A stretch of DNA of 64,000 nucleotides, from NCBI GenBank assembly GCA_003427395.1, contig BFEA01000775.1:39439-103438 (forward strand), written 5' to 3'. Under the pieces are notes generated by a model. The model ran no database searches. It had not been told where the DNA came from and saw only the letters and a list, made by a program, of their open reading frames with translations. The translations under genes were made by a program, and so were the position numbers. This DNA is from Chara braunii (Eukaryota > Streptophyta > Charophyceae > Charales > Characeae). Positions 21,517-31,869 of this stretch are shown in pieces (position 1 is the first letter of the stretch; the number at the start of each line of letters is the position of its first letter).

Positions 21517-22116
21517 TGACGTGGCAAGAGATACGCCGGTAATGCTGACGTGGCACAAACTTCACTGGCGAGAAGACATTGTCGGGGATGCTGACGAGGT
21601 ATAGACTTCATTGGCGAGAAGAGATCCCTACCGGGCTGCTGACGTGGCAGTAGGGACTGCGACTGGAGATACCGCACGCCAGCCCGGATCGCGATAGTGA
21701 CGTGGCATCGCGATCCCTTGCTGATGTGGCATATGTTGTGCCACGTTTGAAGACCTTGTTGTTTATTGTTGACGTGGCACTTCTTGTGCTGCTGACAGGC
21801 GACAGGGTCTACTGCAGATGCTGATGTGGCCTGGAGGAAGTAGTATTGATTGCTGACGTGGCAGGAAGCAAGTCATCACAACTGTCTTCGTGAGGTGGTG
21901 ACTTCCTGCTGACGTGGCATCAGTCTCCTGGGCTGACGCGGCATGGTCTAACTGGCTGGAACGGCAACAGTATCTCGACATGACACGTGGAACTGGCACG
22001 TGACAAGGATTGGAGTACACATTTGCTGACGTGGCATCCCGCTATTGTACATTGTGGAAACTCTGTGCTGACGTGGCAAGTCCTGCTATGTTGGCACTCC
22101 AGGGATGACACGTGGC
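21517..22116 (+). repeat. Array of TGACGTGGCA words in the leader of element A
   Basis: Exact TGACGTGGCA occurs at 21517, 21546, 21640, 21698, 21770, 21854, 21910, 22027 and 22069. One-base variants lie at 21722, 21822 and 21934, and ACACGTGGCA near 22108. The intervening sequence is unrelated between units. The word contains the ACGT core bound by plant bZIP factors (hybrid C/G-box type). Binding here is inferred only. Confidence 0.85.
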
Positions 22117-22412
22117 AGGCAGGGTACTGCCAAGTAAGAGGAGCATTCTGAAGGCAAAGGTGGTACAACTGACAAAACTGATACAGCTGTAGTGCCAGCT
22201 GTCAGGGAGAGTGCATCATCGCACTGGCACCAGGTAGACACAGCAGGTTGCAGAGGTTGCTGACAAACTGTTTGTTGATGATTGTTGGCATACTTACCTT
22301 GTCATTGCTGTGTGTGGTGTTTGTGTACTTGTGTGTTGTGTCTGATCACACGGGCCTGACGCGGTACCTGTACACTAGGACGTCATCACACAGACAAAAG
22401 AACAACAATTAG

Positions 22413-22420
22413 TATAAATA
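22413..22420 (+). promoter_or_regulatory. TATA-like box before gag of element A
   Basis: TATAAATA lies 87 bp upstream of the gag ATG (22500) and downstream of the TGACGTGGCA array. It might serve an internal promoter. Element B has no obvious equivalent, so support is weak. Confidence 0.25.
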
Positions 22421-22499
22421 GAGATCTGTTCCTTTTTATTATTTCTTTTTAGTTTTTTGTTCCATCATTGCGAATATTGTCTCAAATCTGATTTCCAAA

Positions 22500-22784
22500 A
22501 TGTTTGGTGTGTGGAAATTACTCTTGTTTCTTTTTCCAATGACGTTCTTGATGGGTGAAGGATCTTCCGAACCCAAGACTAGGAGACAGGCGGAAACAAA
22601 GAAACAAGAGTTACTGGCTTTATGGGACCAGCTAATGAATGATTTGCATTTGTCCGGACCGGAAGCCGAACGACACGTTCTTAATCTGTTTGATTTGAAG
22701 ACGGTAGAGAACCGTCTAAAGCAAGCAATTACGACCGTAGAAGTCGTGGCTGCAAACGATAGAGGATCCCTTCCAACCCTTTGA
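22500..22784 (+). pseudogene. gag: Gag N-terminus of element A
   Basis: A 94-codon frame starts MFGVWKLLLFLFPMTFLMGEG, a hydrophobic segment, then a Lys/Arg/Glu-rich helix-forming part (KTRRQAETKKQELLALWDQL). It aligns with residues ~25-110 of element B Gag. The rest of Gag (about 400 residues, including the capsid core) and the zinc knuckle are missing before protease, so an internal deletion is likely. Confidence 0.8.
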
Positions 22785-22799
22785 CTCACACGACAGAGG

Positions 22800-23476
22800 A
22801 TGGTTTTTCTTCGGCCCATCGTCCAGAACACCCTGAACCTGTTTCTATGCATTGTCTCTCTGGACGAGCTTGGTAACGAGTTGCTGGCATTACGAAGCTC
22901 GTGGGTTAAGAAATCTAAGTCTAAGGGTGACCTACTACCCGCGGATGTAGAAATCGAACGTACACGCGTAGGTGCTCTATTGGACTCAGGATCCACGCGA
23001 TCCTACATATCCGAGAAAGCAATCCGCAAGTTGCATCTCGGATGAAGGTGAAAAACCTATCTAGACCTATCACGTCTGTTTTGGCTGACAAAAGCACGAT
23101 CACTGTCTCGCAGTATGTTGATCGTGTGAAGTGTCGATTTCGAACTAAGGAAGGGAAGATAATTCTTCACGAGGTATCATTCCTTGTAGAAAAGAACTTG
23201 CCATTTGACTTGATTCTAGGAATGGATTGGCACGAGGAAGCCAACCCAGACATTAAGTTCAAAAAAAAAATTGTGCAATTGCGTGACGCACAATCTGATT
23301 TGAAACCAATCATTTTGTTTCATAACTCTGACTCTGACTCTGGTATGTCTTTTTTGTTGTATGAGTTATCCAACCTTTCGCTCAATGGTTTCAAAGAAGA
23401 AGTTGGAACAGGAAGTAATGATGGTTTTAGTAAAAAGAGCAGGGGAGTCTTCTACTTCCTATCCTTTCTCGACTGA
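22800..23476 (+). pseudogene. pol: Aspartic protease of element A
   Basis: The retropepsin signature GALLDSGSTRSYIS (22970-23010) with an intact DSG is followed by the closing motif LILGMDWH near 23212-23235. A one-base deletion near 23042 splits the domain (compare HLGMKV in element B). It would cleave the Gag-Pol polyprotein inside the particle. Confidence 0.88.
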
Positions 23477-23481
23477 AAAAT

Positions 23482-24330
23482 TCTTAAGCGAGTATAAAGA
23501 CTTATTTACCGAACCAACAGGAATAATTGCGCGTGCTCTAAAACACACCATTGAAATTATTCGTGGCAGTAAGATTCCCAAGGGCCCTATCTACCGAATG
23601 TCTGCAAGGGAACTTGAGGAACTGAGAAAACAACTGCAGAACTTAACAGAGAAAGGATGGATTCGCCCTAACTCGTCTCCTTATGGTGCCCCTGTCCTAT
23701 TGTGCCCAAAAAAGAAGGTGAATTGCGTCTCTGTATTGATTATAGAGGGTTGAATGCCGTCACTGTTAAGAATGCTGAACCGCTTCTTCGCAGTGACAAC
23801 TTACTTGACCAGTTATAGGGTTGCAGGCACTTTAGCAAGATCTACTTGAAATCTGGGTATCACCAGATCGAGGTAAAACCCTCTGATTAGCATAAGACCG
23901 CTTTTCGAACCAGGTATGACCACTATGAGTTCGTGGTAATGCCCTTCGAATTAACGAATGCCCCTGCCACTTATCAGAGGTCAATGAATGACTTGTTTCG
24001 TCAATGGCTGGATAAGTTTGTCATTGTCTATCTCGATGATATTCTAGTGTATAGCAAAACACTACAAGATCATAAGAAGCACCTTCGTCTGGTGCTAGAG
24101 AAGTTGCGAGAGGGCAGCTTCAAGATCAATGCCAAGAAGTTCGAGTTTGCTAAGTCTGAAGTGTTATACCTAGGACATATAGTGAACGAAGAAGGTCTAA
24201 GGCCAAAAGAGAGAAAAATTTCAGCAATTAGAGATTGGCCACAACCTAAGTCTATTACTGAACTGCGATCTTTCCTTGGGCTAGCTAGTTATTACAGAAA
24301 GTTCGTCAGGAATTTCTCACTGATTGCAGC
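23482..24330 (+). pseudogene. pol: Reverse transcriptase of element A
   Basis: Motifs in order are [37 protein letters not shown] (frame-shifted LCIDYRG), MPFELTNAPATYQ and VIVYLDDILVYSKT with the catalytic YLDD intact. A deleted base near 23703 and stops near 23817 and 23887 break it. The fragment 23933-24871 is open through RNase H. Confidence 0.92.
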
Positions 24331-24900
24331 ACCAATGCGAAGATTGTTAAAGAAAGAAACTATCTGGTTGTGGGATAAGGATTGTGAGTCTTCCTTTCGG
24401 AAACTGAAGTATGCATTGACTCACTACTTTGTTCTAAAAATTGTGGATCCATCTTTACCTTTCATTGCCACTACTGATGCAAGTCAGTATGGGATTGACG
24501 TTGTTCTCCAGCAGGATGACGGCAAGGGCTACAGGTCCATAGAGTTTATGTCTGCCCGACTGCCGTCGGAAAAGGTTGCCAACTTCACCTATGAAAGGGA
24601 GTTGTATGCATTAGTCTTTGCACTAAACACATGGAAACACTACTTATTAGGGAGACACTTTACTGTGTACTCAGACCACTTTACCCTGAAGTGGATAAAG
24701 ACACAGCCTAGGCTCTCTGATAAGCTGGTACGATGGTCTGCGTTTATTGATACCTTCGATTTTGAGTTAAAAACAATCAAAGGTAAGTCTATGTGGTTGC
24801 AGATGCATTGTCCAGACGGAGTGATTTCTTTGGTGCGATTGTCTCTTATTTGGATGTTGGGAATGATTTGAAAGATAGAATTCGGCAAGGATATGCTGAC
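24331..24900 (+). pseudogene. pol: RNase H of element A
   Basis: IATTDASQYGIDVVLQQDD carries the first catalytic Asp, and YERELYALVFALNTWKHYLLG carries the Glu region. YSDHFTLKWIKTQPRL follows. Frame change near 24790 moves the terminal VADALSRRSDFF block to another frame. Confidence 0.9.
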
Positions 24901-26018
24901 CCTATTTGGAAGCCTATCATTGATGTCCTTGCAAAAGACCCAACTCTACTTCCTAACTACCGTGTAACCGATGGTTTGCTTTTCTTGTTAGACCAGATTT
25001 AACAAAGATTGAGTATTCCTCACAACGAAGAGATTAAAAGTCTGTTAATTGGGGAATGTCACGATTCTGAGGGTCATTTCGATTCAAGAAAACTTACGCA
25101 GAGGTTAAGGAACTCTTTGAATGGAAGGGATTAAAGGAAGACGTACTAACTTACGTGCCTACCTGTCTGGTGTGTCAGAGAAACAAACCTTCACATGAGA
25201 ATCCACTTGGTCTCCTCAAACCATTACCAATTCCGAGTGAACCAGATGAGTCCATCTCAGTTGATTTCATGAGCCTCACCAAGAGCCGTAATGGTAATAG
25301 TCAGGTAATGGTTGTTGTGGATCGTTTCTCTAAATATGCCATGTTTATTCCCTTAGTTGTTGAAGCAAGAACTGAACTTGTGATCCAAAAGTTTCATATG
25401 CGATGGGTAACTGAGTATGGGTTTCCCCTCTCCACTGTGTCTGATCATGATGCAAGGTTCACAAGTATGCCATGGCAAAAACTGATGGAAGCATACAGTA
25501 CACATTTGACCATGTCGTTAGGACGACATCCTGAAACGAACGGACAAAGTGAGCAGATGAACCGATTGTGCCAACAACTCTTGCGCATGTATGTGAGACC
25601 CGATCAGATTGATTGGGATGAGAACTTACCCAAAATAGTTAGTGCATATAACAACTGTGTTCACACGACTACAGGTGGTACACCAAATGCACTGCACAAG
25701 GGATGGAAACCTAGCCGTCCCATTGATGTGCTAATGCGGGACCAGTTCCTTAGGTTACCTCCAGGGATACGAGAGTATGCAGTCTTGTTTCAAGAAGACA
25801 TAAAGAAGGTAAAAAATAACTTAAAGAAAGCTCAGGACCAGATGATCGAACAAGCGAATAAACATTGTCGACCATCTACCTTTAAGGAAGGTGATCTCGT
25901 CTGGGTAAAGTCCAAAGAGTTTTCCTTAGAAGAAAATGTGTCTCAGAAACTTCTGCCTGTCTATTTTGGACCTTGGGAAGTTCTCAAAGTAATTGGAGAT
26001 GCAGAGGGACCGTCTTAG
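24901..26018 (+). pseudogene. pol: Integrase of element A
   Basis: The zinc domain is frame-shifted between 25003 and 25155 (GECHDSEGHF then CLVCQRNKP). The core shows ISVDFMSLTKSRNG (first Asp), TVSDHDARFTS (second Asp) and RHPETNGQSEQMNR (Glu). DQIDWDENLPK retains the Trp that is a stop codon in elements C and D. The GPY-type PVYFGPWEVLKV lies near the end; a stop follows at 26016. Confidence 0.92.
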
Positions 26019-26330
26019 CGCATTGATATTCCCCCTCATCTCAAAACATATCCTATCTTTCACGCGTCCAAACTGATGCCCTGTGTAGAAGGGAAAAAAT
26101 TTCCTAGCAGACCCTCTATGATTCCACCATCTATGGACGACAGATATGAAGTAGACAAAATCATAGAGCATGGATATTTCTCTACGGGATCACGTGGACG
26201 ACCTCAGAAGAAGTTCAAGGTACTTTTCAAGTCTCAGGCACCATCTGAAGACAGATGGTTTTGTAAAAGAGAACTACTTGAAACTGCTCCTGATATTGTT
26301 GTTGCTTATGAAAGAGGGTTGAAGTCTTAA
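26019..26330 (+). pseudogene. pol: Integrase C-terminal extension of element A
   Basis: FHASKL-type sequence, EVDKIIEHGYFSTGSRGRPQK and EDRWFCKRELLETAP occupy the place of a chromodomain. It ends with TAA at 26328, 39 bp before the right LTR. Confidence 0.75.
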
Positions 26331-26368
26331 AATTTCTGCGGTGGAACTCGAAAATGGGCCGGCAGGAA

Positions 26369-27410
26369 TGCAGTAACCCTGTTCAGAAGTAGTCTGGGGC
26401 CTAGAACTCAGCCCCAGGCAACGCAGACCTGAGTCGGTCTGCACTGGGCTGTGTGACCGAAACACGCCCAGACTTGAGGCTACTGCGTTGGCTGTGGGAC
26501 CAAACGCTGCACAATGGAAATTCAAGGGTCAAAGTCAACTGTACAGTCAAAGGTACCACGCCCAGGCCCTTGGTTGGATACACTCACTTGTTTGTGCACA
26601 GGTACCCAAACAACATCCAGGTCAGGGAGAATTCGGTTTCAAACAAATCTGGGCCCTCGTTTGCATTGAGATCTGGATGGCTGAGGGATGTGGCATCCGG
26701 GGTCCAGACCCCATGTCAAGGCTACACAAGCACTGACTTCCTAGCTTTGACATTCATTCATTCTGTCTTGCGTTGACGTTGACTTCACGCGTTGACTGCG
26801 ATGCTGGCTCGATGCTGCGACGCTGGCTTATATCGGCATTGTGACTTTGGCGACGCGCTCCTGGTCCGGCATAGTGGCTGGCTTGCACCTGTCTTCTTGG
26901 CATGCTGACGTGGCAGCTGCCATGCGCTATCGCTGAATTGGCTGCTGCCACGTGTATCGTTGGCTGACGTGGCTGCTGCCACGTGTTCTTCTGTTTGCTG
27001 ACAAGGCGAGGCTACGGGACCTGTATTGCTGTTCTGATTATCGTTATTCAGGAGAAGATCGGGACTGTGGAGAGATCGTGGATACGTACCTGGTTGTCTT
27101 CATGTCAACATTGCTCCAGCATTGATGAAGGACTGATTAGACATGCCACGTGGCACATTGAGGTAACTTCAGATACTCGTTCAGACTATTGGTTGTTGAG
27201 GTGGTGATCGAGGAGGGAACCCGAAGCAGGAGTGGGCCTTGTAATTTTCTCCTCTCCTTTGTCTAATGTCCCTCCTCTCTCCTTCGTCTGTGTATGATTA
27301 TCTCACCTCATTCTGTCTGGATACGATTTTAACTATTGGTAATCATCAACTGGTTGACACTCTTCTGGACTTGCGTTGTTGACAACTGTCTTCACGATCT
27401 GGGTTCATAT
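26369..27410 (+). repeat. 3' LTR of Gypsy element A
   Basis: It begins TGCAGTAACCCTGTTCAG and is collinear with 20403-21413. It is preceded by GGAACTCGAAAATGGGCC, a weak polypurine tract. Scattered substitutions relative to the left LTR indicate an old insertion. Confidence 0.9.
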
Positions 27411-27555
27411 ACCCTAGTTAAATATAGAGCCTCTAGGGGATTCATATACTAGAAAGTAGTCTATGGCTGAGTTAGTAATGTGCTGGGTTCTATTTTTTTC
27501 CCTATAAGTGAATCTGTTTGTCTCGGGGTGGAGCGTTCTAAGGGGTTCCAGTAGG
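27411..27555 (-). pseudogene. L1a ORF2: N-terminal endonuclease piece
   Basis: Minus-strand translation gives NRFTYREKNRTQ and AIDYFLVYESPRGSIFN, matching KKNYTCIRKTSQGRT and IIDFFLIADSLEGAVLD in L1d. It continues at 20402 after removal of Gypsy A. A frameshift lies near 27530. Confidence 0.75.
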
Positions 27556-27604
27556 TGTCCTGGTGTATGTGGGAGGTCGGCATCGGTGTTGACGTCGTGT
27601 ACAT

Positions 27605-28823
27605 CAGAGAGTGCAAACGGGTAACCGTTGCCCGTACCTGACCGTATCCAACTGTAACCGTCAGGTTACGGTTTGGCATGGGTACCCCTTCCAAAGGGGG
27701 AGTTGGGTATGGGCAGGCACAACCAAAAGGTGGTGGTTGTTAGGGCGGGCACAATTGCCCTTTTTGGAGATCATGGGTGGGTAGGGGTAGGTAGGGGTAG
27801 GTATAAAAGAAAAAAAACGGGTATGGGCAGCCAAAAAAAAAAAAAAGATGGGTATGGGCAGGTACGGATGGCCAAAAAAAAAAAGGGTGGGTACGGGTGG
27901 GTAGAGGCTCCTATCGGGTAACCGTGGTATACCCGATGTAAGTCTTGTAGCTTTGAAGGCTTTGTATCTTTGCTCAAGCGTGACGCTTTTCTCATATTCC
28001 AAATTTCTCCCTTTCCCATGAAGCAAACATTTTTTCTCACAAGGGTGAATTTTATATCTCGTCATTTTTTGAATTTTTGTTTTTCAAAATTTTAGACTAT
28101 TTTCATATGCGTGTAACCGTGTGTATATAATATTTATGTGTGCGAGTGCGGGTGTGTTGTGTGTGTCTATGTTTGTGTGTGAGTGAGAGAGTGACGTGTG
28201 TGCGATAGACCGAGGGTGGTTGCATTTGCAAATGCTATACAGGTTGCATAGGCTGCTGTAGCACCAGATGCGTCCATAACAGCATCAGAGTGACCAGATG
28301 TAACAACTGTTGCTGTTGCGGCAGTAGCTGCAGCAGCTTCCACATCTCGAAAACAATAAAATAAAATAATAATATTAATAATAATTAAAAAAAAAAAAGT
28401 TAGGGGCGGTTAGGGACAGTTAGGGGCAGTTAGGGACAATTAGGGGCGGTTGTGGGCGGTTAGGGGAGGGTGGGTGACGAGCACGGGTGGTCACGGGTGG
28501 GTGCGTACAATTATGGGTAGGTACCGGTGGGTACAGATAAAGAAAAATTGGGTAGGGTAGGGTATAGGCGGTTAACAAACGGTTTGGGTTCACGTGGCCA
28601 TGGTTGGTTTTGACAAAAAATGTTCATCGGTAGGTATGGCCAGTTACATGTTGAAGAGGCTCAGGTAGGGTAGGTCTGGGTATACTTTTTTTTTTTTTTA
28701 GCAGGTGGAGATGAGTAAAGGTTCGGCAGGCCAGGTATACAGTGGGTATGGGTGGTTGGCTTTCAAAGTGGGTGTGGTTAGGTCAGGTACAGGTATTCCT
28801 TAAAATAACAGTTGCGAACTCTG
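27605..28823. mobile_element. Non-autonomous hAT-like DNA transposon, 1,219 bp
   Basis: An exact 8-bp target duplication GTGTACAT flanks it (27597-27604 and 28824-28831). Ends are short imperfect inverted repeats: CAGAGAGTGCAA at the left and CAGAGTTCGCAA on the other strand at the right. The subterminal DNA is full of GGGTA/GGTAACC/TACCCG words, as is common in hAT families. No transposase frame is present. The right side breaks into A- and T-runs and GGGTGGGTA-type simple sequence. Joining the flanks restores continuous LTR sequence. Confidence 0.75.
28381..28770 (+). repeat. G-rich simple-sequence block inside the hAT-like element
   Basis: Repeated units of TTAGGGGCGGTTAGGGACAG type (28399-28470), GGGTGGGTACGG type and a T13 run near 28687. 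It is low complexity with no coding evidence. Confidence 0.7.
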
Positions 28824-29120
28824 GTGTACATTGGTTTTCGACAGCGAAGTGATCCTGTTGCACGAATGTAGATAGGATAGATAGGCTGAGTAGAGTAGGT
28901 TGGGTGTTGGGCGCCATACAGTAAGAGCGACATTGGATACTGCATTGGTGTGGCCTGAGGGCTTGGACATTGGCTCACGAGTTCATTGTATCGCTCTTAC
29001 GTGGATGGAATCTTGGTGCATTTATGCTCTCTGCTTGGTGACTATCTGGAATTTTGCGTGATTTTGCAACTTGGTTTTCTGTCTATCCCTCTCACTCATA
29101 TTCCTTGCAAGAAGAAGAAG

Positions 29121-30168
29121 TGTGAGGATTGAGCTCTCAAGTAGGGGCCTTGCCATGATGTACATGTTCTGGGCTAAGGCCCCAGCAAGCCTCGTGCCCG
29201 CCCTAAGTGAAGGCGGGCCAGCAATTCAACAAGAGCCCTCTGTGCCAACATTTCACGAAGTGGGGTTCATACAGTTGCAGCATGCAGTTGGTCGGTGTGC
29301 ACTGAGACTCGGGTTTCAGCAAATGCTGAAAGCCCATGGCCTCTGAGTTAGTTAGGCCCTCGGCACTCGAACGTGAGGCTGACAATGCATGCTGGGTAGA
29401 GAGGCCGAAAATGCCAAAGGGAAATCGGCCCACTATCTGAATCTGGCCACAGGCCTTGATGAAAGAGGCGCAACTGCATTACCCCGAGGCCCAACTGTAT
29501 CGAGTTGGCTTCAGCCTCTGGGTCCCGGTCACAGGCTGAAGGGAGGCCGCCCACGCGCTGCATTGGCATATAGGCAAGCAGGGCGAGGGAGCTGGGATCT
29601 TGGCCAATGCTGGCAATTGCGGGCACGCTGCGCTGATGCATGTGTGCTGCGCTGTGCAAAGCAGTGTTGCCCTAAGGTAAAGCAGGCCAGCGCTAGGCGG
29701 TAGGGCGCTGCTTGCATGCGAGGCACTTGCGGCATAGCCGGGCCGCATGAGGGTGCAGAGAGGTGAAGGGCGAAGGTGGTCTTCAGAGGTGAAGGGCGCT
29801 GTGTGGGTAACAAGGGAGAGTGTGGGGAAGAGGACACGTACCTGCTGATGGTGGAGGTCGGCATTGGTGTTGACATCATCATTCGCTGGTAGTCAAGTTG
29901 TCTGGTTGCTGTTCATTGTTGTAGTTGTAGGATAGGCTGTAGAGTAGATAGGGCGCCTGGCGCCATTCACAAGAGAGAACTACATTTGGGTTATGCTGTT
30001 GGTGTTGCCCTGTTGGGCATGGACATTGACTCACGATTCTTCTGTATCATTCTCAATTGGATGGTTACTCGGTTCCATGTGCTATCTGCTTTGGCTTTCA
30101 ATACTTGGACTTTAGTGTGATTTTGCATTCTGGATTTCTGTGCTTCGTCCATACGCATGTTCCTTGCA
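29121..30168 (+). repeat. 5' LTR of element D
   Basis: It begins TGTGAGGATTGAGCTC and ends CATGTTCCTTGCA. 1,048 bp; collinear with 33266-34309. The same family occurs at 48911-50013 (minus), ~50490-51493, 62648-63736 and 27556-29109. Confidence 0.93.
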
Positions 30169-30171
30169 ATT

Positions 30172-30186
30172 TGGTATCGGAGCTGG
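30172..30186 (+). promoter_or_regulatory. Primer-binding site, element D
   Basis: TGGTATCGGAGCTGG starts 3 nt after the LTR end and resembles the plant initiator tRNA-Met complement. Confidence 0.85.
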
Positions 30187-31465
30187 TTTGATCGCCACTT
30201 ACCTTCGGCATGCTGGCGTTATACAGACTTGGTGCGTTGATGATGCTTCTTCGCAGTTGGTACTTGTGACGTCAGGCCATTGATAGGTCCACGCCCTGGG
30301 TAGAGAGGGGTGCACCGGAAGGCTATTACGACAGTATATGTCGTGGGATACAGCGGAATGTTTGATTGATGATGAGAGCATGCTGATGTGGCATTGGACT
30401 AAGGTGGCACTGCATTGCGTTGTGGGTGGTACCGAGGTCATGACCGGTCATCAAATGCAACATCAGCTCAATTGGTGAGAAAATATGTGGTTGGGGGCAG
30501 CTATCATCAGGTATGTTGATCCCTTACCTTATCTACCTTCTCAATCTCTTCTTACCATGAGGAAGTGAGTCCAACTTGAGAGTCCTCTCCTTGGTGAGGT
30601 GTCGTGAGCGCGCTACCTTGAGAGATGACAATCTTCCCGGAAGCATCTGGAAGGAGAAAGGGCGGTGCCTCTGAAGGGCCCTGGTCGAAGCACTGGGTCA
30701 CGGTCACCATGCCAACCCACAGGGAGTAGTACACGCATGCGATGACTGCTGTCCTGTTTGGCACTTGCTGCGTTAATAGAAGTTCCTCCGGGTGTGCCAG
30801 CCCAGGACAGACGCTTAACAGACCGTCTATAAATATTTCTGGTTGGGAGTTCATTGTGAATCTGGTTGTGATCGTCATCCTGACTGCGACGTTAAAGAAT
30901 TCCTGAAGAGATGGGGGAGCTCTATAAATACCTCCTGATCAGCCAGATCACATGGATAGGAAGGCTCGTCGCCGTACGAGGGTAAATAAGAGTGGTTGGG
31001 CTGGCTTGCTCGGTGACAACTTGGGCACAAGGGTGGGCCGATTTACACACGAAGACACTGCTCGCTCAATGATGCTATTCGGTATGTTGGATTGAGGGGA
31101 AGGGTAGGTTCCAATTGGTGCTCAACTGTTTACACAACCATACCCATCAATCATACATCTGCTACATTGTCTTTTTGTACCTTTGATTAGTTGGTTGACG
31201 GACTGTTAACCTCACAGACAGATTAGTGTAGGACTGATGTATGCTACCATATTCAGTTCTAACTAATGCTACTATAAGTGAACCAATCAGGGTGCATCTA
31301 GACTATGTAGACAATCTGTGTGAATGTTGTAGACATGCCGCTTGATTCGGTATGGTAGGGTACTCGCCGGACACAACTATTGTTAAAAAATTAGGTGTCG
31401 GTCAGATACATGCTGTGGTAGGATTCCACTAGGGGATTCTAGTGCAGAAACTATCTGCCTAACTA
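30187..31465 (+). other. Long untranslated leader of element D
   Basis: About 1.28 kb separates primer site and gag. Short frames on both strands show no family motif. A TGATGTGGCA word near 30387 and the block ACCGGTCATCA near 30442 are shared with the leader of element E at the window end. Confidence 0.7.
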
Positions 31466-31863
31466 ATGAGTGGGTCAGATCCTGTTGATGATAGAGCTGA
31501 CAATAGGAGGCTAACACGTGCAGAGGCACTAAGGGTACCGCACGTGTTCCAGGCCCTACAACCGGGAGAAGAAAGACGGCTTATAGCCGAACGTAGAGCG
31601 GGTGCTCTAGCAGCAGGACTANAGGAAGCAAACAGAGTAGCAAGAGAGCTGGCAACAACAGCCAGAGCAGCAGCGATGGCTAACAGTACCAGCTCTGCTG
31701 CGTCATCGTCTGCGTCCTTGTCAGGGACTAGTGGGAGCCAGTTGGGAATTCCAACGAGTTCCACAAGTTCTGCCGGCACTTCCGGTTCAACAGGTTCTAG
31801 ACAGTCTTCTAGTCAAATGGCGGGCTCGCAGTTCAGCCCGTTGACCCCACGTGAGAGGGAGTA
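31466..31863 (+). pseudogene. gag: Gag N-terminal fragment of element D
   Basis: 132 codons starting MSGSDPVDDRADNRRLTRAEA. It is Arg/Ala-rich, then Ser/Thr/Gly-rich, and ends at MAGSQFSPLTPRERE just where element C continues into the coiled coil. A stop then meets integrase sequence, marking the deletion junction near 31862-31870. One undetermined base (31622) lies inside. It shows what the true Gag start of this family looks like; element C modules lack the first ~70 residues. Confidence 0.85.
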
Positions 31864-31869
31864 AAGAGA

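Larger units (their letters stand above)
20403..27410 (+). mobile_element. Ty3/Gypsy element A, two LTRs, degenerate coding region
   Basis: Left LTR 20403-21413 and right LTR 26369 to ~27410 are collinear and, by eye, more than 90% identical. Next to the left LTR is a tRNA-Met primer site (21417). The coding order is gag (shortened), protease, RT, RNase H, integrase. L1a endonuclease sequence lies on both outer sides, proving insertion into L1a. A clean target duplication was not resolved: the last bases of the right LTR (TTCATATAC) differ from the left (TTCATTACA). Confidence 0.93.
14354..27555 (-). mobile_element. L1-type LINE 'L1a' (5'-truncated) hosting later insertions
   Basis: The poly-A tail is the T tract at 14354-14371. 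ORF2 fragments read on the minus strand through 15362-18485, 19902-20402 and 27411-27555. Inserted material splits these pieces: L1b at 18499-19888 and Gypsy A at 20403-27410. Joining the pieces gives EEP endonuclease, RT and the zinc-knuckle C-terminus in correct order. The 5' end lies inside the EEP domain near 27555, where it abuts the remaining part of a C/D-family LTR. The short word TCCTG is present on both sides of the junction, at about 14348 and 27557. Confidence 0.85.
27556..29109 (+). repeat. 3' part of a C/D-family LTR, split by a hAT-like element
   Basis: 27556-27604 (CCTGGTGTATG...GGTCGGCATCGGTGTTGACGTC) and 28832-29109 (GTGATCCTGTTGC... ending TTCCTTGCA) together align with the end of the LTR at 50490-51493. 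The most economical reading is the remaining 3' LTR of element C, whose beginning was lost when L1a inserted. Confidence 0.7.

Noticed and set aside
27605-28823. Telomere or subtelomere tract
   Set aside because: GGGTA/TTAGGGGCGG words are degenerate and bounded by inverted ends and an 8-bp duplication, so a DNA transposon explains them.
29389-29882. Frames of ~100 codons on both strands inside D-family LTRs
   Set aside because: They recur in each LTR copy in both orientations with shifting frames; GC-rich LTR DNA produces them by chance.
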